A stretch of DNA of 64,000 nucleotides. Source: Pseudarthrobacter sp. NamB4. Its GTDB lineage: Bacteria; Actinomycetota; Actinomycetes; Actinomycetales; Micrococcaceae. Below are positions 19,210-27,305 of this stretch, piece by piece. Numbering within the stretch: the first letter of the stretch is position 1; every line of letters starts with the position of its first letter. The notes under the pieces were generated by a model. The model was not told the DNA's origin and did not search any database. It saw only the letters and a program-made list of their open reading frames with translations. The DNA lies in contig NZ_VAHM01000011.1 of NCBI RefSeq assembly GCF_005796185.1, forward strand, positions 62,001 through 126,000, written 5' to 3'. The position numbers and the translations under genes were made by a program.

Positions 19210-19263
19210 TGCAGGCCGGCTAAGCGCAGAGCCGTGCGGGGCACTCATAGGTCCCGCGCCTGC

Positions 19264-20187
19264 TTACAGGTCCTTCCGGCACGGGGCCTTGCCCAGCTCG
19301 TACAGGCCGTTGAGATCCCCGGGGGACAGCCCTTCCGGCGTGCCGATCTCCGGGTACATCAGCTGCGCCGGATCGTCCACGTGGTCCAGGCCCATCACGT
19401 GGCTGAGTTCGTGCAGAATCACGGCCCTGGCGTAGAGGTGTCCGTCCGGGTTCAGGAGCTCATCCGCAATCTGCGGCGCATCCAGGTCCAGCCCGCCGGT
19501 CACAAAGGTTTTGGGACCGCCGTCGTAACTGAAATGGGTACTGCCGCCGGTGCCGATGACTTTGCCTTTCAGCTGCGGTGCCGTCTCAGGGGTTGTCCAG
19601 GCGATGAGCAGTGGGGCCCAGCGCTCGCCGTAGGCGTCCGGCTGGTACGGAGGCCGCTGCGGGGAGGGCTGCTCATCGGTCGCCCCGTCGTGCACGAACT
19701 GGATCCCGGTGGCCGCCGAAATGGTGGAGATGGCTTCGGTGACCAGCTGCTGCGCTCCGGCTGGCGCCAAGCGGTCATTGACCACGTAGTGCAGTGGACG
19801 GCACGGGGAATAACCCACGGGTTTGCCGTCAGCGTTGACGGCAAGGAACCGGTACGAGTCGCTGCCCATGGCCGGCGGCACGGCGGCAGTCAACGGAGCC
19901 TCTGCTTCTTCAAAACCGGGAGGCGGGGTTTCCGTCCGGGCCTCCGACGGCGGCGCCTGACCGGCTTCCCTCCCTGGGTCCCGGTCCTGCTGCCCGGCCG
20001 ACTGGCCCTTCCCAGGGCCGATGCGGATATCCAGCAGGTCTTTAAAGCGGGGATCGTCCAGTGCCACCGCTGCTCCGAAGGCTGCCGCCGCAGTCATGGC
20101 GGCGATCAGCAGGAGCCGCACCATCTCCCATGCGCCACGGCGGACCTTTCTTCCCGCGTGGCGCGGCGGCCGGCCGTCCACTATCAA
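19264..20187 (-). CDS. Membrane-anchored zinc metalloprotease (matrixin-like)
   Basis: 307 residues. One hydrophobic segment (about residues 22-42, MVRLLLIAAMTAAAAFGAA) is followed by a Pro/Glu/Gln-rich linker and a C-terminal catalytic domain. The zinc motif HELSHVMGLDH (about residues 258-268) is followed by the Met-turn PAQLMYPEI, as in metzincins of the matrixin type. The active site should lie outside the membrane. It follows the metal-transporter gene at 20209 by 21 bases on the same strand and probably shares its transcript. Confidence 0.8.
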   Translation of the reverse strand: MIVDGRPPRHAGRKVRRGAWEMVRLLLIAAMTAAAAFGAAVALDDPRFKDLLDIRIGPGKGQSAGQQDRDPGREAGQAPPSEARTETPPPGFEEAEAPLTAAVPPAMGSDSYRFLAVNADGKPVGYSPCRPLHYVVNDRLAPAGAQQLVTEAISTISAATGIQFVHDGATDEQPSPQRPPYQPDAYGERWAPLLIAWTTPETAPQLKGKVIGTGGSTHFSYDGGPKTFVTGGLDLDAPQIADELLNPDGHLYARAVILHELSHVMGLDHVDDPAQLMYPEIGTPEGLSPGDLNGLYELGKAPCRKDL

Positions 20188-20208
20188 ACCCCCACTGTCT
20201 GCCCGCTG

Positions 20209-21417
20209 CTAATGGACCACGGTGCCGAAGACAAGCCCCAGCAGGTACGTGACAGCGGCGGCGCCCAACCCGATAGCCAGCTGCCGAAGGCCGCGCGTCA
20301 GGGGGGAGGTGCCGGACAGCAGGCCCACGGTGGCGCCGGTGATCAGCAGGGCAATGCCCACCAGGACGCCTGCCACCACCAGGGCGGCCACGCCGGTCAG
20401 GCCGAATACGAACGGCAGGATGGGAACGACGGCGCCGGAGGCGAAGAAGCAGAAGCTGGACAGGGCGGCGCCCCAGGCGGTGCCCACTGCTTCATGCTGG
20501 TTCTCGACGTCGGGCAGTTCCGGCTGCAGGGAAAGGCTGGGATCGCAGTCGCAGGGGAGCAGGCCCATGCGTTCGGCCACCCGGTGCTCGGCCGCTTCCT
20601 GGGTCATGCCACGGGCCAGATACACCAGCAGCAGCTCATTGTGCTCGAGGTCAAGCTTGGGGGCCGCCAGCAGGGTGACCTGCGTGGGGCGCGTGGCGGC
20701 GAGAAGTTCACGCTGGGAGCGCACGGAGATGAACTCGCCCGCCCCCATGGATATAGCGCCGGCCAGGAGCCCGGCTATTCCGCTGAGCAGCACCACGCTG
20801 CTTGCCACGCCGGAGGCCGCCATGCCCATGACCAGGGACAGGTTGCTGACCAGCCCGTCGTTGGCACCGAAAACGGCGGCCCGGAAGGTGCCGGCCAGGC
20901 GGTTGCGTCCCCGGGTTGCCAGGCCCCGGACCACTTCCTCGTGAATCTGCTCGTCGGCTGCCATCGCATCCGTGGCGTTCGGGTCCTTGGCATAGGGGGA
21001 GCGGCCCTCGGCACGCTGGGCCAGGGCAAGGACGAACACCGATCCGAAGTGCCGGGCCAGGAACCCCAGCAGCCGGCTGCGGATCGACGCCGGTCGGGGC
21101 TTGCCCGCCCGGTCCCCGAGCAGTGCCAGCCAGTGCGCTTCGTGGCGGCCCTCCGCTTCGGCCAAGGCCAGGAGGATGTCACGTTCTTCGCCCTGGCGGT
21201 TCTGGGCCAGGTCCCGGTAGACGGCAGCTTCGGCGCGTTCGTCAGCCAGGTACTGCCGCCAGCGCTTGATGTCCGACGGCGCTGGCTGGGTTTGCTGCTT
21301 CTTGGGCCGGGCCTGCTGGCTGCGCTCTGTGTGCGGGCTGGGCTCTGTGTGCTGGCTGGATTCGGCGTGTTGCGACACGGACACTCCTGGGCTGGATGGG
21401 GCATGGTTCGGCCCCAT
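20209..21417 (-). CDS. Ferritin-like/VIT1 fusion iron-manganese transporter
   Basis: 402 residues. After a disordered Ser/Gln/His-rich head, residues about 48-140 form a rubrerythrin-like helical domain with carboxylate and histidine ligands (YLADERAEAAVYRDLA, ALAEAEGRHEAHW). A VIT1/CCC1 membrane domain with about five helices follows (AAVFGANDGLVSNLSLVMG, AISMGAGEFISVRSQRE). Such erythrin-VIT proteins export Fe/Mn from the cytoplasm. First gene of a two-gene unit with the metalloprotease; the gap of 214 bases upstream holds the divergent promoters. Confidence 0.86.
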   Translation of the reverse strand: MGPNHAPSSPGVSVSQHAESSQHTEPSPHTERSQQARPKKQQTQPAPSDIKRWRQYLADERAEAAVYRDLAQNRQGEERDILLALAEAEGRHEAHWLALLGDRAGKPRPASIRSRLLGFLARHFGSVFVLALAQRAEGRSPYAKDPNATDAMAADEQIHEEVVRGLATRGRNRLAGTFRAAVFGANDGLVSNLSLVMGMAASGVASSVVLLSGIAGLLAGAISMGAGEFISVRSQRELLAATRPTQVTLLAAPKLDLEHNELLLVYLARGMTQEAAEHRVAERMGLLPCDCDPSLSLQPELPDVENQHEAVGTAWGAALSSFCFFASGAVVPILPFVFGLTGVAALVVAGVLVGIALLITGATVGLLSGTSPLTRGLRQLAIGLGAAAVTYLLGLVFGTVVH

Positions 21418-21631
21418 TGCAGTGCCAGCTTACTGCGGAAATCCGCGGTTTTTTGGCTGGTGGGCCTGCCCCCTGCTTTTCGGTCCGCCTTAATTCCGTG
21501 CCCGCTGCCTGCCTGCTGCACCTGGCTCCGCCGCTATTGACCCGCCTGCCGGCCGGTGCTGTGATGAAGGTGTGGCGCGGCCAGCGCCCTCGCTGAAAGA
21601 GCACGTCAGGCGAACAAACGGAGGTTCAAAC

Positions 21632-21859
21632 ATGAGCACCACCGGACAGCACCCGGACATGCCGCATTTGGAGTCAGTAGAGGCGGACCCCGCCTACGAT
21701 TACGCCGAAGATGCACCGGCAGTTGAGGACGACTGGGATACGGAGGACGAATTCCTGGACGAGGAGGAGCCTGTGGTGCAGGCGCCTCCCGTCGTGATCG
21801 ATGCCGAGGACCGTCCAGTCCCGCTGGAGGACCCGGACGAAGTTCGCGACACCGAGTAG
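21632..21859 (+). CDS. Small acidic hypothetical protein
   Basis: 75 residues starting at the ATG at 21632, with CGGAGG about 6 bases upstream. It is extremely rich in Asp and Glu (VEDDWDTEDEFLDEEEPV) and has no hydrophobic segment, so it is a soluble, probably disordered protein. No family recognised. It is closed by a large hairpin 5 bases after the stop. Confidence 0.7.
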   Translation: MSTTGQHPDMPHLESVEADPAYDYAEDAPAVEDDWDTEDEFLDEEEPVVQAPPVVIDAEDRPVPLEDPDEVRDTE

Positions 21860-21864
21860 GACTG

Positions 21865-21917
21865 ACGACGGCGGCCCTGGCCTTTGCTAAATAGCGAAGG
21901 CCAGGTGCCGCCGTCGT
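21865..21917. terminator. Large bidirectional terminator-like hairpin
   Basis: Left arm 21865-21884 pairs with right arm 21897-21917 over 20 bp with one bulged base; the inner TTTGC/GCGAA extends it. No T-run of note. It lies between a convergent gene pair and begins with ACGACGGCGGC, an arm shared with the hairpins at 43454 and 52856. Confidence 0.7.
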
Positions 21918-21937
21918 GCTTCCCCCGGAACGTGCCG

Positions 21938-22880
21938 TTACGCGGCGGGAATCTGTTCCCGGGAGTTTTCAACATCCTGCCCGGCCACCCGGCGCTGCCA
22001 GTTGCTCATCACCTGCGGGTCCGTGGGCTTGGTCAGCAGGGAAACCGCGATGTACACCGCGGCGGAGGCCAGCAGGCCACAGTAAGGGCGCCGGCAACGC
22101 CATAGAGGATGCAGTAGATGCCGGCAGTGGCACCGCCCTGGCGTGGAAGACGCGCTGCCAGATGTCCTTGGCCTATCAGCAGGCCAAGGGTGTAGACCAC
22201 GAAGTAGGTGATGATCGCCTGGACGCCGATCCCGTCGATCTGGAAGAAGCTTTCGTCCACGCGGCTGCGGATGCCCTCCATGCCGCCGGCTGCGTTGAGC
22301 GTGAAGGGGAGTATCAGGAAGAAGATGCCCACTGTCTTGATGATGAACTGCACCTGGTCCGCCAGGGTGATGGACCACATGCCGCCCACAGTGGAGTAGA
22401 CCAGCACAATGGCACCGCCCACGGCGATGGCGATGGCCCGGTCCCAGTCAAAGAGGACCACGAAGATTGTTGCGTAGGCGCCGGTGGAGGTGGCGCACAG
22501 CATCAGCGTGTAGGCGAGCATCACAATGCCTGAAGCTTCAGTGGCCCTGCTGCCGTAGCGCAGGGTGAGCATCTGCGAGACCGTGTAGATCTTCAGCTTT
22601 TGAATGGTCCCGGCGAAGAGCAGGCTCAGGAGCAGGACACCGGAGCCTATGGCAACCACCAGCCACCTGCCGGATATGCCGAACTTGTAGCCAAGGCCCA
22701 CGCCGCCAACGGTGGAGGCACCGCCCAGGGCGACGGCGGCCACGGTACCGGTGTAGAGGAACGGGCCCAGCCGGCGGCCGTCACCAGGAAGTCGCTGTTG
22801 TTCCTGGTGCGGGACTTGCCCACCAGCCAAAGGCCAGCATTGCGAGCAGATACACCACCACGATGGCGATGTTGATGGGC
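21938..22880 (-). pseudogene. Sodium:solute symporter remnant
   Basis: Long stretches of an SSS-family transporter are readable on the minus strand (RRLGPFLYTGTVAAVALGG, KIYTVSQMLTLRYGSRATE, VYSTVGGMWSITLADQVQF, ITYFVVYTLGLLIGQ). The N-terminus sits in a different frame (WWVGKSRTRNNSDF, before about 22780). Frame breaks recur near 22175 and 22080, and only about 315 of roughly 480 codons remain. The C-terminus ends in NWQRRVAGQDVEN. It faces the XRE regulator of the guanidino locus and probably imported its substrate. Confidence 0.85.
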
Positions 22881-22935
22881 GCTTACGTCTCTGTTGGGCT
22901 CCTTGGAGCATAAGGGCAGCGAGGCTCTACATCCG

Positions 22936-22952
22936 GTGACGGGAAGCGTCAC
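22936..22952. promoter_or_regulatory. Palindrome in the promoter of the XRE regulator
   Basis: Perfect GTGACG-N5-CGTCAC. It overlaps the -35 position of a possible promoter whose -10 is TAGTAT at 22969-22974. It lies between the XRE gene and the divergent symporter remnant and could be the XRE binding site. Confidence 0.42.
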
Positions 22953-23019
22953 AGAAGGGGCTGGCCACTAGTATTGCTCCAGAGCGGGGCCGGGCGGCCG
23001 GCACATGAAAGGTTCGTAG

Positions 23020-23595
23020 ATGAAGGCACTGCCAGTTGAGCCCAGCAACGTTCCGGTAGCCATCGGTTCGAGGATCCGGGCAGCCCGGCAGTCCCAGCGG
23101 CTCACCATCGAGCAGGTTGCTGATGCCACGGGACTGACCAAAGGGTTCCTTAGCCGGGTTGAACGCGACCTGACGTCGCCCTCTGTCGCATCCCTGGTGA
23201 CGCTGTGCCAAGTCCTGTCCATCTCCATTGGCGACCTCTTCGCCGCCCCTGAAACACACCTGACCAAGCGCAACGAGGGTCCCCGGATCTCATTGGGCGG
23301 CCAAGGGATCGTGGAGCGTCTGCTGACTGCCCGCTCCGAACGGCGCATCCAGATCATCCAGGCGATGATCGAACCGCACGGCCGCGGCGAGTCCGAGTTG
23401 TATGCAGTGGACTGCGATGTTGACGTCCTCCACGTAGTCAAGGGCGATATCCGGCTGATCCTCACGAACGAGGAATACGACCTCAGCACTGGAGATACCG
23501 TTACCTTTCCCGGCCGCGAGCCGCACACCTGGATCAATCCCACGGACAAGCCGGTCGAGGTGCTCTGGGTCCTGGTCCCGGCCGCCAGCCGCTGA
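23020..23595 (+). CDS. XRE-family regulator with cupin domain
   Basis: 191 residues. The N-terminal helix-turn-helix (IGSRIRAARQSQRLTIEQVA, TGLTKGFLSRVERDLTSPS) is followed by a small cupin (residues about 110-190) with ESELYAVDCDVDVLHV and FPGREPHTWINP. This design senses small molecules and often controls amino-acid or polyamine genes. It is divergent from the symporter remnant and upstream of the ureohydrolase/ThDP operon, which it likely controls. Confidence 0.87.
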   Translation: MKALPVEPSNVPVAIGSRIRAARQSQRLTIEQVADATGLTKGFLSRVERDLTSPSVASLVTLCQVLSISIGDLFAAPETHLTKRNEGPRISLGGQGIVERLLTARSERRIQIIQAMIEPHGRGESELYAVDCDVDVLHVVKGDIRLILTNEEYDLSTGDTVTFPGREPHTWINPTDKPVEVLWVLVPAASR

Positions 23596-23895
23596 GCCCT
23601 GCCTGCCCGGTTGGCCCGTTCTATCGGTGGCCAAGTTCTGTGGCTGGCCGCGTTGTTGGGGTGGCAGGGTTGTGGGGGCTAAGTCGTTTGGCTGGCCGGG
23701 CGTGCCGTTCTGCCCGGTGGGTAACCCGAAGCTCGTCTTTCAGGAGTTCAAGGGGCACGCCGTACAGCCTGATAGCCGCGGTGGCCAGTGGGCCAAATGA
23801 ACCGGTGAGAGTAAACAAACGATGCACATAGGAAAACCGGGGTGTATGATGGCAGTCACATGAAGTCCCACAACTCCTTGAAGGAGAGGCCTCCC
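23596..23895 (+). promoter_or_regulatory. 300-base gap with the ureohydrolase promoter
   Basis: No gene supported. The first 200 bases hold only short unconvincing frames. A -10 box TATGAT is at 23845-23850, placing the transcript start near 23857, and AAGGAG at 23881-23886 serves the TTG start at 23896. Confidence 0.45.
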
Positions 23896-24957
23896 TTGGA
23901 AGAGCTGCGCATCGAAGCCAACGGCAACCTTGGCCCCATCGATTCATCCCGCATTCCCCGCTATGCCGGTGCTGCCACGTACGCCCGCCTGCCGCGGCTG
24001 GACCAGGTCGCCAAGGCTGATATCACCGTGGTGGGGGTCCCCTTCGACTCCGGTGTCTCCTACCGGCCCGGTGCCCGGTTCGGGGCGAACCATGTGCGCG
24101 AGGCCAGCCGCCTGCTGCGGCCCTACAACCCGGCGTGGGACCTCAGCCCCTTTGAAAACGTCCAGGTGGCGGACGCCGGCGACATGGCGGTCAACCCCTT
24201 CAACATCAACGAGGCCATTGAAACTGTTCAGCAGAACGCCCTGGACCTGACCCACAACGGCAGCAAGCTTGTGACCCTTGGCGGTGACCACACCATCGCC
24301 CTTCCGCTGCTCCGCGCCGCCGCCGAACGAGCGGGAGAGCCGATCGCCATGCTGCACTTCGACGCCCACCTCGACACCTGGGATACCTACTTCGGCGCAG
24401 AGTATACCCACGGCACGCCGTTCCGCCGCGCCGTGGAGGAGGGCATCCTGGACACGGAGGCCATAAGCCATATCGGTACGCGGGGACCGCTGTACGGCAA
24501 GAAGGATCTCGACGACGACCAGCGCTTTGGGTTCGGAATCGTCACCTCCGCAGACGTCTACTACCAGGGCGTCCTGGAGACCGTGGCAAAGGTCCGGGAC
24601 CGCATCGGCAACCGCCCACTCTACATTTCGGTGGACATTGACGTCCTTGACCCGGCCCACGCGCCCGGCACCGGCACTCCTGAAGCCGGCGGCATCACCA
24701 GCCGTGAGCTGCTGGAAATCATCCGGGGCTTCCGGGGCATGAACCTCGTCGGCGCCGACATCGTGGAAGTGGCACCGGCCTACGACCACGCGGAAATCAC
24801 CGGCGTCGCCGCCAGCCATGTCGCCTACGAGCTGGTCACCCTCATGGCGGACAATGCCATGGCCGGCGACCGGTTCGGGGCAGCGAACGGCTACGCTGCC
24901 CAAGCCCTTGGCCAGAAGGTCCGCCAGCCGGCGGGATTCGCCGCCGGCAAGGAGTAG
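23896..24957 (+). CDS. Agmatinase/guanidinobutyrase (ureohydrolase family)
   Basis: 353 residues from the TTG at 23896, preferred because AAGGAG is spaced 9 bases upstream; the in-frame GTG (23842) and ATG (23860) fall on the -10 box or next to it. The two-manganese site is complete: [17 protein letters not shown] and [14 protein letters not shown]. The enzyme removes urea from a guanidino compound in the cytoplasm. Agmatine and 4-guanidinobutyrate are both possible; the ThDP decarboxylase 5 bases downstream makes guanidinobutyrate attractive (see findings). Confidence 0.88.
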   Translation: MEELRIEANGNLGPIDSSRIPRYAGAATYARLPRLDQVAKADITVVGVPFDSGVSYRPGARFGANHVREASRLLRPYNPAWDLSPFENVQVADAGDMAVNPFNINEAIETVQQNALDLTHNGSKLVTLGGDHTIALPLLRAAAERAGEPIAMLHFDAHLDTWDTYFGAEYTHGTPFRRAVEEGILDTEAISHIGTRGPLYGKKDLDDDQRFGFGIVTSADVYYQGVLETVAKVRDRIGNRPLYISVDIDVLDPAHAPGTGTPEAGGITSRELLEIIRGFRGMNLVGADIVEVAPAYDHAEITGVAASHVAYELVTLMADNAMAGDRFGAANGYAAQALGQKVRQPAGFAAGKE

Positions 24958-24962
24958 GAAAG

Positions 24963-26663
24963 ATGGGTGATTTCGAAGCGGGTACCGCTGCCGGAGTAAA
25001 CGGCGAAGGTACGGGTGTGCGCAACGGCGGGGACCTCGTCGTCGAAACCCTGGAAGCGCTGGGCGCCAAGACTGTCTTCGGTATCCCCGGGCAACACGCG
25101 CTGGGGCTCTTCGACGCGATGGGCCGCGGCAACCTGCAGTTTGTTTCCTCCCGGGTGGAGAATAACTCGGCCTTCGCGGCGGACGGATACGCCCGGGCCA
25201 CCGGAGAAGTCGGAGTTCTCTTCCTCTCCACCGGCCCCGGTGCGCTGACGTCGCTGGCCGGGTTGCAGGAAGCCTATGCCACGGGTGTGCCCATGATGGT
25301 GGTGGCCAGCCAGATCCCGCTCGAGGGCCTGGGGGCACGGCGCAAGGGCATGCTGCACCAGCTCGACGACCAGAAGGCCTCGGCCGCGAACGTCACCAAG
25401 AGCCAGCGGCTCATCCAGCACGCCTCGGGGATTCCCTCGGCCATCCAGGATGCGTGGACGGAGGCGATCTCCTCGCCGCAGGGGCCGGTGTGGATCGAAA
25501 TTCCGCAGAATGTGCTGCTGGATCCCATCATGGTGCCGCCCGTTGAAGACGCGTTGGCCGAGGCTGCGGACAACCCTCCCCGCGTGGAGCTGGTCCGCGA
25601 AGCGGTGAAGTGGCTGGAGGCGGCGGAGCGTCCGGCGATCATTGCCGGTGGGGGAACCCGCCGTGGCCGGGCCGAGAAGCCGCTGCTGTCCATCGCGGAG
25701 AAGCTTCGTGCCCCGGTGATCTGTACTCCGGGTGGCAACGGTGCTTTCCCCTGGAACCACGAGCTGTCGCTGCAGGCCTGGATTGAGGACCGCTACATGA
25801 CCGACCTGCTGGAGGACGCGGATGTCCTGCTGGTCATCGGCTCGTCACTCGGCGAGGTCACCTCCAACTACTTCACCTTCGAACCCCGCGGCAGGATCAT
25901 CCAGATCGACGCCGAGCCCCGGGTCCTGGAGTCCAACCGGCCGGGCCTTGGCATCCGCGCGGATGCCGGCCAAGCACTGGCTGCGCTGGACGAAGCCCTT
26001 GTGCCAGAGAAAATGGCGGAACGAAGCTGGCACGGGCAGTCACCGGAAGATCTGGTGAAGGAGTCCCTGGCGAGGGTCCGCGCCCGCCTGGAATCGCAGG
26101 ATTTGGGCAAGGAACTGAGGTTCATGGCCGATATCCGCGAAGCAGTCCCGGCGGACATGCAGACGTTCTGGGACATGACCATCGCCGCCTACTGGGCCTG
26201 GTCCTGCTGGGACGCCCGCGAGGGCCAGTTCCACTCCGCACAGGGCGCCGGCGGTCTTGGCTATGGCTTCCCGGCCGCGATCGGAGCGGCGGTGGGACTG
26301 CAGACGCTCGGCAAGCCGGGCCGCGTGCTCGCGGTTTCGGGTGACGGCTCTTCCATGTACTCCATCTGCGAACTCGCCACCGCGAAACAGCACAACGTCC
26401 CGGTCACTTGGCTGATCGTGGACGACGGCGGTTACGGCATCCTGCGCGAATACATGGTGGGAGCCTTCGGCAAGGCGACCGCCACGGAGCTCGCCCGGCC
26501 TGACTTCGTCAAACTCGCAGAAGCTTTTGGCGTGCCCGCCGCCCGCGTCGCGCCCGGGGATGTAGGGGACGCGCTTAAGGCAGGCTTCGCCGCGGACGGG
26601 CCCAACGTCGTCGTGGTGGAAACCCTCCTCAAGATGTTCGCGCCCACCCACCTGGACCACTAA
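24963..26663 (+). CDS. ThDP-dependent decarboxylase/acetolactate synthase-like enzyme
   Basis: 566 residues with the three-domain ThDP layout. The catalytic glutamate is in SSRVENNSAFAADGYARATG. The central FAD/DHS-type domain lies at about 200-340, and the ThDP motif is GDGSSMYSICELATAK with VDDGGYGILRE after it. It is coupled to the ureohydrolase gene. Ordinary acetolactate synthase would come with a small subunit, which is absent; an AruI-like 2-ketoarginine decarboxylase (about 560 residues in Pseudomonas) fits the context. A strong terminator follows. Confidence 0.78.
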   Translation: MGDFEAGTAAGVNGEGTGVRNGGDLVVETLEALGAKTVFGIPGQHALGLFDAMGRGNLQFVSSRVENNSAFAADGYARATGEVGVLFLSTGPGALTSLAGLQEAYATGVPMMVVASQIPLEGLGARRKGMLHQLDDQKASAANVTKSQRLIQHASGIPSAIQDAWTEAISSPQGPVWIEIPQNVLLDPIMVPPVEDALAEAADNPPRVELVREAVKWLEAAERPAIIAGGGTRRGRAEKPLLSIAEKLRAPVICTPGGNGAFPWNHELSLQAWIEDRYMTDLLEDADVLLVIGSSLGEVTSNYFTFEPRGRIIQIDAEPRVLESNRPGLGIRADAGQALAALDEALVPEKMAERSWHGQSPEDLVKESLARVRARLESQDLGKELRFMADIREAVPADMQTFWDMTIAAYWAWSCWDAREGQFHSAQGAGGLGYGFPAAIGAAVGLQTLGKPGRVLAVSGDGSSMYSICELATAKQHNVPVTWLIVDDGGYGILREYMVGAFGKATATELARPDFVKLAEAFGVPAARVAPGDVGDALKAGFAADGPNVVVVETLLKMFAPTHLDH

Positions 26664-26677
26664 CAACAGCGGCCACG

Positions 26678-26710
26678 AAAACCCGGCTCCCAAAAGGGGC
26701 CGGGTTTTTT
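26678..26710 (+). terminator. Rho-independent terminator of the guanidino operon
   Basis: Stem AAAACCCGGCTCC with GGGGCCGGGTTTT (13 bp, one G-T pair), 5-base loop, and TTTTTT at 26705-26710, 15 bases after the stop. Confidence 0.92.
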
Positions 26711-26757
26711 CGCGTGTGCAAGCAGGCAGCGCCCCGGGTCCAGCAGATAGTTTCCAC

Positions 26758-26785
26758 AAGCAACCAATTGGAGGTATAGTTGCTT
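26758..26785. promoter_or_regulatory. MarR operator candidate and promoter
   Basis: Perfect 7-bp inverted repeat AAGCAAC (26758-26764) and GTTGCTT (26779-26785) around a 14-base spacer. The right arm overlaps a -10 box TATAGT (26775-26780), as expected for an autorepressing MarR site. Confidence 0.6.
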
Positions 26786-26813
26786 AAGGCAAACAAGTGA
26801 GGAGTTGGACACC

Positions 26814-27305
26814 ATGGCGGTAGCGCCGGATACGGCAGCCGATCTCGTCCACCAGATCTTCGACCTCCAGCGCGCCGTGCGGTGCGTAGCTACAGCCAGT
26901 GTGCGGGGCCACGAAACGGGTGTTGCCCTGCAGGGCGTGCTGCGGTTCGTAGGGGAGGGGGAGTCCCGCGCCACCAGGCTTGCCGAGCGGCTGGGGGTTA
27001 GTGCCCCGGTTCTCAGCCGCCACCTCGCGGGCCTGCAGGAGCAGGGCTTCGTGGTCCGCCGGAAGGATCCCGACGACGGCCGGGCCCAGCCGGTAGGCCT
27101 CACCCCTTCCGGCGTGGAGGAGCTCCGGCAGATCGAGGAGCAGCGTGCAGCTGCCCTGCAGGACTACCTGTGCGACTGGAGCGAAGAGGACGCCGGCAAC
27201 ACCGCGCGGACGTTGTACAAACTCACTGAATCACTGAAGAAATCAGTCCGGGCAACGGCGGCCGGCACCCCGACAACAGCGCTCAAGGAGCAGAAACATG
27301 GCTAG
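26814..27305 (+). CDS. MarR-family transcriptional regulator
   Basis: 163 residues from the ATG at 26814, which has AGGAG spaced 9 bases upstream. The winged helix is clear: ATRLAERLGVSAPVLSRHLA, recognition helix, then the wing GFVVRRKDPDDGRAQPVGLT with the typical DxR. It overlaps the exporter gene by 8 bases and has a palindromic site over its own promoter, the classic arrangement of a drug-responsive repressor with its pump. Confidence 0.9.
   Translation: MAVAPDTAADLVHQIFDLQRAVRCVATASVRGHETGVALQGVLRFVGEGESRATRLAERLGVSAPVLSRHLAGLQEQGFVVRRKDPDDGRAQPVGLTPSGVEELRQIEEQRAAALQDYLCDWSEEDAGNTARTLYKLTESLKKSVRATAAGTPTTALKEQKHG

Noticed and set aside
19234..21540. Long plus-strand frame across the protease and VIT genes
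   Set aside because: Antisense shadow of two genes with clear motifs; its translation is low-complexity and has no recognisable domain.
23621..23947. Short minus-strand frame in the gap before the ureohydrolase
   Set aside because: No start signal or recognisable domain; it runs through the ureohydrolase promoter and coding start.
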